Assembly (NCBI RefSeq): GCF_002155685.1
Contig: NZ_MUYK01000002.1
Location: 186,001-250,000 of the forward strand
Origin: Erythrobacter colymbi
GTDB lineage: Bacteria > Pseudomonadota > Alphaproteobacteria > Sphingomonadales > Sphingomonadaceae
Length of the DNA stretch: 64,000 bases
Direction of reading: 5' to 3'
Below the pieces are notes generated by a model that saw nothing but the letters and a program-made list of their open reading frames with translations, was not told the origin of the DNA and searched no databases. Shown here one piece after another: positions 18,217 to 27,683 of this stretch. Both the position numbers and the translations under genes were made by a program. Position 1 is the first letter of the stretch. The number at the start of each line of letters is the position of its first letter.

Positions 18217-19439
18217 AGCCTGTCGGCCCGATCCCCTCCGGCTTCGAGAGCCTCGATGGTGAACTCGCCATCGGCGGCCGCCGCGTGAGCGAGCTGGTGG
18301 CCGAGGCGGGGGCGACGCCGCTGTTCGTCTATTCGAAGGCGCTGCTCGACCGGCGGGTGGCGGAGCTGCGCGCGGCGCTGCCTGCGCGTGTGGGGGTGAA
18401 CTTCGCGGTCAAGGCCAACCCGCATCCGCTGGTGATCGCGCATATGGCGCCGCAGGTGGACGGGTTCGATATCGCCTCTTCGGGGGAACTGAAGCTGTGC
18501 GTGGCCGCGGGGATCGACCCCAGGCGCATCAGCTTCGCCGGCCCCGGCAAGCGCGACGACGAACTGGAAGCCGCGATTGCCGCAGGCGTGACGCTCAATT
18601 GCGAGAGCGAGGGCGAGGGGATGCGTGCGCTCGCCATCGGCGCGCGGCTCGGGATCGCGCCCCGCATTGCCATCCGCGTGAACCCGTCTTTCGTAATGAC
18701 CGGATCGGGCATGAAGATGGGCGGCGGGGCCAAGCAGTTCGGCGTCGATGCCGAGAAGGTGCCCGACCTCGCCAGACGCATGATCGCGGGCGGGGCCGAG
18801 TGGCGGGGGCTCCATATCTTCACCGGCAGCCAGACGCTCTCTGCCGATGCTATCATCGAGGCGCAGGCCAACGTGCTGGCGCTCGCGGCGGAGCTGACCG
18901 AGGCGATCGGCCACGGCTGCCCCAAGCTCAACATGGGCGGGGGACTCGGCATCCCTTACTTCCCCGGCGACACGCCCGTCGACCTGCCCCGGGTCGGCGC
19001 CGCGCTGGCAGAGCGGGTGGCAAGCCTGCCCGATGTGCTCGCCGATACCGAACTGTGCATCGAGCTCGGCCGCTATCTCGTGGGCGAGGCGGGAGTGTAC
19101 CTGTGCCGCGTGATCGACCGCAAGGAGAGCCACGGGGTGACCTTCCTCGTCACCGATGGCGGCCTGCACCACCAGCTGGCGGCCTCGGGCAATTTCGGCA
19201 CGGTGGTGCGCCGCAACTATCCGTCAGCGATTGCAACGCGTTACGGGGCAGAGCCGACGGAGGAAGTGAACATTGTCGGCTGCCTGTGCACCCCGCTCGA
19301 CCGGCTTGCCGACAATGCCATGATGCCCCGCGCCGAGGTGGGCGATCTGGTCGCGGTGTTCTGCGCCGGAGCCTACGGCGCGAGCGCTTCCCCGAGCGCT
19401 TTTCTCGGCCACGGCCCGGCGGCCGAAATCCTCGTCTGA
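18213..19439 (+). CDS. PLP-dependent decarboxylase, exosortase A system-associated
   Basis: A 408-residue fold-III PLP decarboxylase (TIGR03099-like), related to diaminopimelate and ornithine decarboxylases. It has the PLP lysine in VNFAVKANPHP (about residue 69), HIFTGSQ near residue 206, the phosphate loop MGGGLGIPY near residue 248, ELGRYLVGEAG near 295 and the catalytic-cysteine-region FCAGAYGASASPS near 385. The specificity helix differs from classical DapDC, so lysine synthesis is not implied. It probably makes an amine used by the XrtA pathway. Overlaps the acyl-CoA ligase. Confidence 0.92.
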   Translation: MKPVGPIPSGFESLDGELAIGGRRVSELVAEAGATPLFVYSKALLDRRVAELRAALPARVGVNFAVKANPHPLVIAHMAPQVDGFDIASSGELKLCVAAGIDPRRISFAGPGKRDDELEAAIAAGVTLNCESEGEGMRALAIGARLGIAPRIAIRVNPSFVMTGSGMKMGGGAKQFGVDAEKVPDLARRMIAGGAEWRGLHIFTGSQTLSADAIIEAQANVLALAAELTEAIGHGCPKLNMGGGLGIPYFPGDTPVDLPRVGAALAERVASLPDVLADTELCIELGRYLVGEAGVYLCRVIDRKESHGVTFLVTDGGLHHQLAASGNFGTVVRRNYPSAIATRYGAEPTEEVNIVGCLCTPLDRLADNAMMPRAEVGDLVAVFCAGAYGASASPSAFLGHGPAAEILV

Positions 19440-19639
19440 CGGAGGGACCCGGGGGGCGGCGTTAACCCCCGGAAAAGCGCTGTCCCGATCCGGGATAGGG
19501 CCGGATTCGGCGCTGTATAACTAACAATATGTTCACCATTTCCGGCGACAAGAACCCCGATATCCGGGTGCTATCCGTGTCGCAGGTCGCTCCTGCGTGC
19601 CAGCGGGGCGCCCACGAAATGGCCAAGGATCCACGACCG
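19440..19639 (+). other. Leader region of the exopolysaccharide export genes
   Basis: This 200-base gap separates the decarboxylase from the exporter lipoprotein. It contains TATAAC at 19516-19521, a possible -10 element without a recognisable -35, and two CCGGGATA/CCGGGTGCTATCC-like strings that could be protein-binding sites. I did not find a sigma-54 TGGCAC-N5-TTGC promoter, which is the type reported for other XrtA loci. The exporter frame is open back to 19529, giving alternative upstream starts. Confidence 0.35.
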
Positions 19640-20281
19640 ATGTTCCACCGTCCGCTCTTTCCGCGCCTCGCCGTCCTCGGCATCCTGGCGGCCCTGCTCG
19701 CCGCCTGCGCCAGCGGCGGCAAGCAGCTCCCCCCGGCGAGCTATGGCGACGGCAGCGTCGTGCCGAGCGAGGAATACACCATCGGCCCGCTAGACGAGAT
19801 CACCATCCACGTCTGGCGCAATCCCGAACTCAGCGCCGACAAGGTGCGCGTGCGCCCCGATGGCCGGCTGACGATCCCGCTGGTGCAGGACATCCCCGCC
19901 GTGGGCAAGACCGCGACCCAGTTGCAGGATTACATCGCCGGCGAGCTGTCGAAGTATATCGAGCAGCCGATCGTCTCGGTGATCGTCAACACGCCCGAGG
20001 GCAACTTCACCCAGCAGGTGCGCATCATCGGCGCGACCCCGCAGCCGGCCTCGCTGCCCTATCGCGCGAACATGACCGCGCTCGACGCGATGATCGCGGT
20101 CGGCGGGCTCAACGAGTTCGCCGCCGGCAACCGCGCCAAGCTGATCCGGCTCGACCGCGAGCGCGGCACGCAGGTCGAATACCGCCTGCGGCTCACCGAC
20201 CTGATCCGCAAGGGCGATTCCACCGCCAACGTCATGCTCAAGCCCGGCGACACGATCATCATCCCCGAGAGCCGGTTCTAA
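19640..20281 (+). CDS. XrtA-system exopolysaccharide export lipoprotein (Wza-like)
   Basis: A 213-residue outer-membrane polysaccharide export protein (TIGR03027-like). From ATG 19640 there is a lipoprotein signal with lipobox LAAC and acylated Cys23. Then the polysaccharide export domain, YTIGPLDEITIHVWRNPELS, and a SLBB-type segment with VRIIGATPQPASLPYRANMTALDAM, ending MLKPGDTIIIPESRF. ATG 19619 is an alternative start. Probably forms the outer-membrane exit channel together with the chain-length determinant encoded immediately downstream. Confidence 0.92.
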   Translation: MFHRPLFPRLAVLGILAALLAACASGGKQLPPASYGDGSVVPSEEYTIGPLDEITIHVWRNPELSADKVRVRPDGRLTIPLVQDIPAVGKTATQLQDYIAGELSKYIEQPIVSVIVNTPEGNFTQQVRIIGATPQPASLPYRANMTALDAMIAVGGLNEFAAGNRAKLIRLDRERGTQVEYRLRLTDLIRKGDSTANVMLKPGDTIIIPESRF

Positions 20282-20296
20282 GAAGGCGACAGGGGG

Positions 20297-21817
20297 ATGA
20301 GCGAGATCTTCGACGAACTGCGCGCGGCGCTCTGGTCGGTCTGGCACCGGCGCTGGATCGCGATCGCGATTGCCTGGGGCGTGTGCCTGCTCGGGTGGCT
20401 GGTGGTCAGCATGATCCCCAACACCTACGAGAGCAAGGCGCGCGTCTATGTCGATGTGCAGGACGTGCTCTCCAAGCAGCTCGGCATTGCCGGTGACGGC
20501 AAGGAAGAGATCATGCGGGTGCGCCAGACCCTGTCGAGCGCGAAGAACCTCGAGAAGGTCGTCACCACCACGCGCCTCGGCGAAGGGCTGACCGATCGCG
20601 GCGCGATCGACGCGGTCGTGGCCGAGCTCGACAAGAAGGTGAAGGTGACGAGCGAGCAGGACAATCTGTTCGAGATCACCGCCGAGATCGGCAAGCGCGA
20701 TTTCTCCGATGCCGAGAACGCGGTGCTGGCGCGCGATGTGGTGCAGAAGCTGCTCGACATCCTGCGCGAGGAGCACATCGTCGGCAACAAGGCGGGCATC
20801 AGCTCGGCGATCGACGATCTCGACCGCCAGCTGGGCGAGCGCAAGTCCGAGCTGGAACAGGCCGAACAGCGCCGTCTCGCCTTCGAGGCGCAGTATCCCG
20901 ATCTTGTCGGCGGCTCGGAAGCGCTGTCGAGCAAGGTCCAGCAGGCGCGCACCGAACTGCGCGATGTCGATGCCGATCTCGCCGCGGCGCAGAGCGCGCT
21001 GGCGGCGATCTCCGGCCAGCTTTCCTCCACCCCGCGCTCGATCGTGGGTGGGCGCGATGCGACCGGCCCGAAGGCCGCGCTGCTCCAGGCCCAGACCCAG
21101 CTCGCCGAACTGCGCGCGCGCGGGCTGACCGACAGCCACCCCGATGTCGTCTCGACCACCAAGCAGGTCGCGCTCCTCGCGCGGCAGGCTGCGGGCGCGG
21201 GCGACGATGCGGGCGGCGCGCCCAACCCGGCCTATGCCTCGCTGGTCGCGATCAAGAGCGAGCGGCAGGCGACGGTGGAAGCCCTCCAGGCCCGCCGTGC
21301 TGCGCTCCAGAGCAACTTCGCCGCGCTGATGGCGAGCCAGGCGAGCGAGCCCACGGTCGCAGCCGAAGCCAACCGCATCAGCCGCGATTATGACGTGCTG
21401 CGCCAGAACTATGAAAAGCTGCTCCAGGACCGCGAGGCGCTGCGCACGCGCGGCAAGGTCGAGGACAAGGCCAGCCAGTTCCGCTTCGACATCATCCAGC
21501 AGCCGGGCGTGCCGAGGAAGCCCGCCGCGCCCAACCGGCCGCTGCTGCTGCTCGGCGTGCTGATCGTCGGGATCGGGGCGGGGGTTTCGGGGGCCTATGC
21601 GCTCGGCCAGCTCAAATCGAGCTTCGCCACGCCGCAGAAGCTGGAGCGCGCCTTCGACCTGCCGGTGATCGGCGCGATTTCGCTGACCGTTTCGGACGCC
21701 GCCCGCGCCGTCGAGAAGCGCCGGCTCAAGCAGTTTGCCGGGGCCTGCGCGGGCCTTGGCGGCATTTTCGTGATCCTGCTCGCGATCGAGTTCGTCTCGG
21801 TCGGGACGATGGCCTGA
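20297..21817 (+). CDS. XrtA-system polysaccharide chain-length determinant
   Basis: A 506-residue Wzz/GumC-type inner-membrane protein (TIGR03007-like). One membrane helix lies near residues 16-36, followed by the Wzz domain SKARVYVDVQDVLSKQL. A long coiled-coil periplasmic region spans about residues 150-390. Two C-terminal helices (RPLLLLGVLIVGIGAG and GLGGIFVILLAIEF) follow. The PGVPRKPAAPNRPL proline-rich motif before the second helix is typical. It sets polymer length and pairs with the autokinase encoded next. Confidence 0.92.
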   Translation: MSEIFDELRAALWSVWHRRWIAIAIAWGVCLLGWLVVSMIPNTYESKARVYVDVQDVLSKQLGIAGDGKEEIMRVRQTLSSAKNLEKVVTTTRLGEGLTDRGAIDAVVAELDKKVKVTSEQDNLFEITAEIGKRDFSDAENAVLARDVVQKLLDILREEHIVGNKAGISSAIDDLDRQLGERKSELEQAEQRRLAFEAQYPDLVGGSEALSSKVQQARTELRDVDADLAAAQSALAAISGQLSSTPRSIVGGRDATGPKAALLQAQTQLAELRARGLTDSHPDVVSTTKQVALLARQAAGAGDDAGGAPNPAYASLVAIKSERQATVEALQARRAALQSNFAALMASQASEPTVAAEANRISRDYDVLRQNYEKLLQDREALRTRGKVEDKASQFRFDIIQQPGVPRKPAAPNRPLLLLGVLIVGIGAGVSGAYALGQLKSSFATPQKLERAFDLPVIGAISLTVSDAARAVEKRRLKQFAGACAGLGGIFVILLAIEFVSVGTMA

Positions 21818-21832
21818 GGACGGGGACGCACA

Positions 21833-22828
21833 ATGACCGATCAGGGCAAGATCAACCGCGAGGGCGCAAGGCCCGCTTCGCTGTTCGAGCGGGCGGATGC
21901 CGCTTTCGGCCTCGATCCGCGCATCACTGCGCCCAAGCTGCCGGATATGCCGCCGGTGCCGCAGGCGCTGCGCCGTCCGGCGCCGCAACCTGCGCCGCAA
22001 CCCGTCGCCCAACCGGTGCCGCAGCCGCAAGCTGCGCCCGCACCGGCACCCGCGCCTGAACCCGCCGCGCCCGAACCCGAAGCGCCGCGCGCTGTCGAGT
22101 TCCGGGGTCCGCTGGTTGCAATCGACCGCGAGCATCTGCGCGAAGGCGGGCTGATCGTGCCCGAGGACGCGGTGACCGGGCTTCTGGAAGAATTCCGCAT
22201 CGTCAAGCGCGAGCTGCTCGCCGATGCCCGTGCCGGTGGCGGCGCGCGCGCGCGCCGCATCCTCGTGTGTTCGCCCCATCCGGGCGAGGGCAAGACCTAT
22301 TGCGCCACCAACCTCGCCATCGCGCTCGCCGCCGAACGCGGCCTCGAGGTGCTGCTGGTCGATGCCGATGTGGTCAAGCCGAGCGTGACCGAGCGGCTCG
22401 GGATCGAGGCCGACTACGGGTTGATGGACGCGCTCTCCGATCCCGCGATTGCGCCCGAGGATCTGGTGATCCGTACCGATATCGAGGGCCTGTTCGTGCT
22501 CCCCGCCGGCACCGCCACCGCCCGCGATGCCGAATATCTCGCGAGTGCGCGCACCGCTGCCGTGCTCGACCGGCTGACGCAGGGCGCGCCTGACCGGATC
22601 GTGATCTTCGACACGCCGCCCGCGCTTGCCGCGTCGCCTGCCGCCGAACTCGCCAAGCATGTCGGGCAGGCGCTGCTGGTGGTGCGCGCCGACGAGACCA
22701 GCCGCGCCGCGCTGGAAGACGCGCAGCAGCTGCTTTCTGCCTGTGCGGACATCAAGCTGCTGCTCAACGCCACGCGCTACAGCCCCTCGGGCCGGCGCTT
22801 CGGCACTTATGGATCGAGGGGGAAATGA
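21833..22828 (+). CDS. XrtA-system tyrosine autokinase
   Basis: A 331-residue BY-kinase-like ATPase (TIGR03018-like). A Pro/Ala/Gln-rich linker covers residues 40-85. Walker A is HPGEGKTYCATNLAIALA near residue 147, Walker A' VLLVDADVVKP near 174, and Walker B IVIFDTPPAL near 257. The C-terminal tail RYSPSGRRFGTYGSRGK carries two tyrosines that could be the autophosphorylated cluster. It should control polymerisation via the preceding chain-length determinant. Its stop overlaps the next ATG. Confidence 0.9.
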   Translation: MTDQGKINREGARPASLFERADAAFGLDPRITAPKLPDMPPVPQALRRPAPQPAPQPVAQPVPQPQAAPAPAPAPEPAAPEPEAPRAVEFRGPLVAIDREHLREGGLIVPEDAVTGLLEEFRIVKRELLADARAGGGARARRILVCSPHPGEGKTYCATNLAIALAAERGLEVLLVDADVVKPSVTERLGIEADYGLMDALSDPAIAPEDLVIRTDIEGLFVLPAGTATARDAEYLASARTAAVLDRLTQGAPDRIVIFDTPPALAASPAAELAKHVGQALLVVRADETSRAALEDAQQLLSACADIKLLLNATRYSPSGRRFGTYGSRGK

Positions 22829-24486
22829 TGCTGCGTCCCCGCATTCTCGCTGCCGCGCTTGTGGGCGCAGGCCTTGCCGCTGCCGCTCCGGCGCCCGCCT
22901 TCGCGCAGGCGCAGGGCCTTGGACAGGGCGGGGGCGGCGACGCGCCCGGCCAGCGCGGCAACCGCGTCGTCCAGCCCTATATCGAAGTCGGCCAGGTGGT
23001 CTCGGCCGAGATCACGCCGGGCAGCGATGTCGTGACCTTCACGCAGGTCGCCGCCGGGGTCGACATCAACGTGCAGGGCCGCAACAGCGGCGCGGCGGTC
23101 TCGGTCCGCTATGAACGCAACATCGGCTATGGCGACAACTCGGTCGATACCAACACGATCAGCGGCGTCGCGCGCGGCACGCTGGCGGTGATTCCGCGCA
23201 CGCTGAGCCTCGAGGCCGGTGCGCTCGCCTCGCGCAGCCGGATCGACGCGAGCGGCGGCACGACGGTGAACCCGCTGGTGCGCGAGGATGCCGAGAGCCG
23301 CTTCTACAGCGCCTATGCCGGGCCGAGCCTCAACACCCGCGTCGGCGATGTCGGCGTGCAGGGCGTGGCGCGGGTCGGCTACAACCGCTTCGAGGCCGAC
23401 AATGCCCTCGTCACGCAGGCGGGCAACGCGGTCGACGTGTTCGACGACAGCGTCACCTACATGGGCCAGCTGCGCGCGGGCACGCGCCCGGGCGAGCCGC
23501 TGCCGGTCGGCCTCGCGGTGACCGCGGGCGGCTTTCAGGAAGACATCAGCAATCTCGACCAGCGGGTGCGCGACCTCTACGTGAGGGGCGACGTGACCCT
23601 GCCGGTCTCGGGCAGCCTCGCACTGGTCGCGGGCGCGGGTTACGAGGATGTCGAGATCTCCAGCCGCGACGCGCTGCGCGATGCGAACGGCGTGCCGGTG
23701 ATCGGCAATGACGGCCGCTTCGTGACCGACAGCAGCGCCCCGCGCCGCATCGCCTTCGCGGTCGATGGCCTGCTGTGGGATGTGGGCGTGCTGTGGCGCC
23801 CCTCGTCGCGCACCAATCTGGCCGCGTCCGTGGGCCGTCGCTACGATTCGACGACCTATTACGGCACCTTCACCTATGCCCCCAACCAGCGCAGCGTCTT
23901 CGCGCTTGCCGCCTATGACGGGGTGAGCGGCTTCGGCGGCGTGATCAACAATGCGCTGGCCGGGCTCGACAGCGATTTCCAGGCGATCCGCAACCCGGTG
24001 ACCGGCGACTTCGGCGGTCTGGTGAGCGGCACGCAGGGACAGGCGCTGATCGGCACGATCGGCTCGGCGCGCTCTGCCGCTTTCCGCGGGCGCGGGGTGC
24101 GGGCCTCGTACCAGCGCACGATGGGCCGCACCACAGCAGCCTTCGGTGCGGGCTACGACCGGCGCACCTTCATCGCCGCCGCGGGCACGGTGCTCGCCCC
24201 GCTCGATGGCCTCACCGACGAAAGCTACTATGTCACCGGCGGCCTCACCCGCCAGATCGGGCAGAGCGCCAACATCACCACCAACGCCTACGTCAACTGG
24301 TTCGACGGGGCGGGGGGCAGCAACAACGATGTCACCGCGATCGGTGCATCGGCAGCCTACAACCAGTCGATCACCCAGCGCCTGACGGGCCGCGCGGCGA
24401 TTGCCGTCGATTACCTCGACAGCGAATTCACCGCGCAGGATTTCGCCATCGCCACGGCGCTGGTCGGCCTGCGGTACAATTTCTGA
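22825..24486 (+). CDS. PEP-CTERM system-associated outer-membrane beta-barrel protein
   Basis: A 553-residue outer-membrane protein (TIGR03016-like). A signal peptide at residues 1-29 ends PAFAQA. The rest is rich in alternating beta strands with many Tyr/Arg/Gly, ending in the aromatic TALVGLRYNF, a typical barrel-closing strand with terminal Phe. Presumed role is passage or docking of the exopolysaccharide or sorted proteins at the outer membrane. Overlaps the autokinase by four bases; two consecutive ATG codons could initiate. Confidence 0.9.
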   Translation: MMLRPRILAAALVGAGLAAAAPAPAFAQAQGLGQGGGGDAPGQRGNRVVQPYIEVGQVVSAEITPGSDVVTFTQVAAGVDINVQGRNSGAAVSVRYERNIGYGDNSVDTNTISGVARGTLAVIPRTLSLEAGALASRSRIDASGGTTVNPLVREDAESRFYSAYAGPSLNTRVGDVGVQGVARVGYNRFEADNALVTQAGNAVDVFDDSVTYMGQLRAGTRPGEPLPVGLAVTAGGFQEDISNLDQRVRDLYVRGDVTLPVSGSLALVAGAGYEDVEISSRDALRDANGVPVIGNDGRFVTDSSAPRRIAFAVDGLLWDVGVLWRPSSRTNLAASVGRRYDSTTYYGTFTYAPNQRSVFALAAYDGVSGFGGVINNALAGLDSDFQAIRNPVTGDFGGLVSGTQGQALIGTIGSARSAAFRGRGVRASYQRTMGRTTAAFGAGYDRRTFIAAAGTVLAPLDGLTDESYYVTGGLTRQIGQSANITTNAYVNWFDGAGGSNNDVTAIGASAAYNQSITQRLTGRAAIAVDYLDSEFTAQDFAIATALVGLRYNF

Positions 24487-24504
24487 GGGAAGTGCGAGAC
24501 GCCC

Positions 24505-25695
24505 ATGTACGAGAACTTCTACGGCTTCAGCGGACGCCCCTTCCAGCTGACCCCCGACCCGCAGTTCTACTTTGAAAGCATCAGCCACAAGAAGGCGATG
24601 AGCTACCTCGGCTATGGCCTCAGCCAAGGTGAGGGCTTCATCGTCATCACTGGCGAGGTCGGCGCGGGCAAGTCGACGCTGGTCGCACATCTGATGGAGC
24701 GGATCGACCCGGCGGCGCTGACCGTGGCGCAGGTCGTCACCACCGCGCTTGACGGGGCGGAAGTGGTGCACGTGGTGGCGCAGTCCTTCGGGCTCCACGT
24801 CGAAGGCCATGACAAGGCGACCGCACTCGGCGCGATCGAGCGCTTCCTGCAGGACGAGGCCCGCGCCGGCCGCCGCTGCCTGCTGGTGGTGGACGAATGC
24901 CAGAACCTCGAGCTGACCGCGCTCGAGGAGCTGCGGATGCTCTCCAACTTCCAGCTCGGCTCGCACCCGCTGCTGCAATCGCTGCTGCTCGGCCAGCCCG
25001 AGTTCCGCCGCACGCTGGCCCAGCATCCGGGGCTCGAACAGCTGCGCCAGCGCATCATCGCCTCGCACCACCTCGAAGCGCTCGATGCAGCCGAGGTCGA
25101 GGATTACATCACCCACCGCCTCAGCCATGTGGGCTGGGACGGGCGGCCGGACTTCGCCCCCGGTCTGCTCACTTCGCTCTATCGCCACACCGGGGGGATT
25201 CCGCGCCGCGTCAACCAGGTGATGAACCGCCTGCTGCTGCTCGGCGCGATCGAGGGGGCCGAGATGCTCACCGATGCCATGCTCGACGACGTCATCGCCG
25301 AGATGACCGCGGACCAGAACCGCGGTGCCGGCAGCGAAGGCAATCTGCGCAGCGCGCCAGCTTCGGCGACAGCCGCGCCCGCCGCTGCGGCTCCGACCCC
25401 TGCGCCGCAGGGCAGCGTGCCCGCGACCGAAGTTGCCGCGCTCCTTGCCGAACGCGACGCACGCACCGCCGAGCTTGAAGCGGCGATCAGCGAATTGCAG
25501 GCCGCCGGCAACGCCCATCGCGGCAGCGACGGCATTGCACTCTCGCCCGAGGATACGGCGCTGGCCGAGGCCCGCCTTGCTGCCGCGCTCGAGCGGATCG
25601 AGGCGCGGCTCGAGGAGCAGGAGCAATCCTTCCGGCACGTGCTCACCATGCTGATCGAATGGCTCGAGGAAGACCCGTCGCGCAGGGCCGCCTGA
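24505..25695 (+). CDS. XrtA/PEP-CTERM system-associated ATPase (ExeA-like)
   Basis: A 396-residue AAA ATPase (TIGR03015-like). It begins MYENFYGFSGRPFQLTPDPQF, as ExeA-type proteins do. Walker A GEVGAGKST is near residue 52, Walker B RCLLVVDECQN near 125, and the LRQRIIASHHL sensor region near 178. After residue 275 an Ala/Pro linker leads to a predicted coiled coil. No peptidoglycan-binding domain is visible. Likely energises assembly of the export apparatus. Confidence 0.9.
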   Translation: MYENFYGFSGRPFQLTPDPQFYFESISHKKAMSYLGYGLSQGEGFIVITGEVGAGKSTLVAHLMERIDPAALTVAQVVTTALDGAEVVHVVAQSFGLHVEGHDKATALGAIERFLQDEARAGRRCLLVVDECQNLELTALEELRMLSNFQLGSHPLLQSLLLGQPEFRRTLAQHPGLEQLRQRIIASHHLEALDAAEVEDYITHRLSHVGWDGRPDFAPGLLTSLYRHTGGIPRRVNQVMNRLLLLGAIEGAEMLTDAMLDDVIAEMTADQNRGAGSEGNLRSAPASATAAPAAAAPTPAPQGSVPATEVAALLAERDARTAELEAAISELQAAGNAHRGSDGIALSPEDTALAEARLAAALERIEARLEEQEQSFRHVLTMLIEWLEEDPSRRAA

Positions 25696-25698
25696 GCC

Positions 25699-26625
25699 AT
25701 GAACGCGACTTTCCCTATTCCTCCTTCCGGTGACCCCGGCATCGTCAACGGCCTTTCGGTCGATGTCGAGGACTGGTTCCAGGTCGGCGCCTTCGAGAAC
25801 GTGATCGCGCGCGGCGAGTGGGATTCGATAAAGACCCGCGTCGAGGACAATGTCTACCGCGTGATCGACCTCTTCGCCGAGGCCGATGTGCGCGCGACCT
25901 TCTTCACGCTGGGCTGGGTGGCTAGGCGCCATCCCAACATGATCCGCCGCATCGTCGATGCCGGGCACGAAATCGCCAGCCACGGCTATGACCACGCACG
26001 GGTGTTCACCTTCACCCGCAAGGAATTCGGCGAGGATATCCGCAAGGCGCGTGAAATCATCGAGGATTGCAGCGGGGTGCGGGTGACCGGCTATCGCGCG
26101 CCGAGCTTCTCGATCGACCAGCGCACGCCTTGGGCCTTCGCCGAGCTGGCCGAGCAGGGCTACGCCTATTCCTCCAGCGTCGCGCCGGTGGTGCACGATC
26201 ACTATGGCTGGCCCGAAGCCCCGCGCTTCGCCTTCCGCCCGCTGCCATGGTCGTCGATGATCGAGCTGCCGGTGACCACCGCCATCCTCGGCGGGCGACG
26301 CGTGGCGGCGGGCGGCGGCGGGTTTTTCCGCGTGCTGCCCTACGGCTTCTCGCGCTGGGCGATCCGCCAGGTGAACCGGCGCGAGGGGCGGCCGGCGATG
26401 TTCTATTTCCACCCGTGGGAGGTCGATCCCGATCAGCCGCGGGTCGGCCATGCGCCGCTGCGCTCGCGCTTCCGGCATTACACCGGCCTCGCCAAGATGG
26501 CGGGCAAGCTGCGCGAGCTGGTGCACGAATTCCGCTGGGGCCGGATGGACATGGTAGCCCACCGCGAAGCGGCACGCGCGGTCGATCTCGTCCTCCCCGC
26601 GCCCGGGGAAGAGGTGCTGGCATGA
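25699..26625 (+). CDS. XrtA-system polysaccharide deacetylase
   Basis: A 308-residue NodB-type carbohydrate esterase 4 (TIGR03006-like) with a C-terminal DUF3473 segment. It has SVDVEDWFQVGAFE near residue 18, HEIASHGYDHARVF with the metal-binding His pair near residue 92, GYRAPSFSI near 131, and YFHPWEVDPDQPR near 235. It should remove acetyl groups from the XrtA-linked exopolysaccharide. No signal peptide is seen, as in relatives. Its stop overlaps the FemAB-like gene start. Confidence 0.93.
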   Translation: MNATFPIPPSGDPGIVNGLSVDVEDWFQVGAFENVIARGEWDSIKTRVEDNVYRVIDLFAEADVRATFFTLGWVARRHPNMIRRIVDAGHEIASHGYDHARVFTFTRKEFGEDIRKAREIIEDCSGVRVTGYRAPSFSIDQRTPWAFAELAEQGYAYSSSVAPVVHDHYGWPEAPRFAFRPLPWSSMIELPVTTAILGGRRVAAGGGGFFRVLPYGFSRWAIRQVNRREGRPAMFYFHPWEVDPDQPRVGHAPLRSRFRHYTGLAKMAGKLRELVHEFRWGRMDMVAHREAARAVDLVLPAPGEEVLA

Positions 26626-27683
26626 ACGCGCCGGTGAAAGCCGGAACGCAGGTGCGCGCGCTCGATTTCCGCGATGCTGGCGAAGTGCGCCGGATCGAGG
26701 GCTTCGTGGCCGATGCCGGCGCGAGCCTGTTCCACCGGCCGGCGTGGCTCAAGGGGGTCGAGGCCGGGACGGGCCAGCGCGCCGCGGGCCTCGTCGCCGA
26801 GCGGCTCGGCACGGTCACGGGCTGGCTGCCGCTCATCGAAGTGCGCTCGGCGCTGTTCGGCAAGGCGCTGGTATCGAGCGGCTTTGGCGTCGGCGGCGGG
26901 ATCATCGCCACCAGTGACGAGGCTGCCGCGGCTCTGGCCGAAGCGGCGCAGGCCCATGCCACAAGCGGCGGCTTTTCGGGCATCGAACTGCGCGGCGGCG
27001 TGCTTCCTACAGGCTGGGACAGCTGGTCGGACAAGCATTGCGGCTTCGAGCGCGCTCTGGCCGCCGACGACGAGGCCGAACTCCTCGCGATCCCGCGCAA
27101 GGCCCGCGCCGAGGTGCGCAAGGGTCTCAGCTTCGGCCACCGCGTGACGGTGGGGCGAGGGCAGGGCGACCTTGCCGCGCACTTCGCCTGCTACAGCGCG
27201 AGCGTGCGCAATCTCGGCACGCCGGTCTTCCCGCGCGCGCTGTTTCGCGCGATGCTCGAGGCCTTTCCGGACAGCAGCGACATTCTCACCGTGTGGGAGG
27301 GCAATACCCCGCTCGCAAGCGTACTCAGCTTCTACCACGACGGCGCGGTGCTGCCCTTCTGGGGCGGCGGCGTATTCGCTGCCCGCGCGGCGCGCGCCAA
27401 CGAGGTTATGTATTACGAACTGATGCTCCACGCCCGCCGGCAGGGGATGGAGCGCTTCGATTTCGGACGCTCGAAGACCGGTAGCGGGCCGTTTGCCTTC
27501 AAGAAGAACTGGGGCTTCGAGCCGCAGCCTCTGACCTATGCCGCGTGGACCGCGCCCGGCGTGCCGCCGCGCAATATCGACCCCACCGACGCCAGCTACA
27601 GCCGCAAGATCGAACTCTGGAAGAAGCTGCCGCTGCCCGTCGCCAACACCCTGGGGCCGTGGATCGCGCGCGGGCTGGCGTAA
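26622..27683 (+). CDS. FemAB family XrtA/PEP-CTERM system-associated protein
   Basis: A 353-residue FemAB/GNAT-fold protein (TIGR03019-like). FemX-type enzymes add amino acids or acyl groups to wall or surface polymers. Key segments: FHRPAWLKGVEAGTG near residue 36, IPRKARAEVRKGLSF near residue 158, and the C-terminal FDFGRSKTGSGPFAFKKNWGFEPQPL (about residues 280-305). The ATG at 26622 overlaps the deacetylase stop. It is the second GNAT-fold protein in this locus, and the two share only fold-level motifs. Confidence 0.92.
   Translation: MNAPVKAGTQVRALDFRDAGEVRRIEGFVADAGASLFHRPAWLKGVEAGTGQRAAGLVAERLGTVTGWLPLIEVRSALFGKALVSSGFGVGGGIIATSDEAAAALAEAAQAHATSGGFSGIELRGGVLPTGWDSWSDKHCGFERALAADDEAELLAIPRKARAEVRKGLSFGHRVTVGRGQGDLAAHFACYSASVRNLGTPVFPRALFRAMLEAFPDSSDILTVWEGNTPLASVLSFYHDGAVLPFWGGGVFAARAARANEVMYYELMLHARRQGMERFDFGRSKTGSGPFAFKKNWGFEPQPLTYAAWTAPGVPPRNIDPTDASYSRKIELWKKLPLPVANTLGPWIARGLA

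Noticed and set aside
19790..22660. A 956-codon open frame on the minus strand across the polysaccharide export genes
   Set aside because: It mirrors the well-supported plus-strand genes; high GC with G/C-rich third positions keeps the antisense frame open. The product is Arg/Ala/Gly/His-rich without recognisable domains.
22807..26562. A 1251-codon open frame on the minus strand
   Set aside because: Antisense to the outer-membrane protein, ATPase and deacetylase genes, all of which show clear family motifs. Composition is that of a shadow frame.
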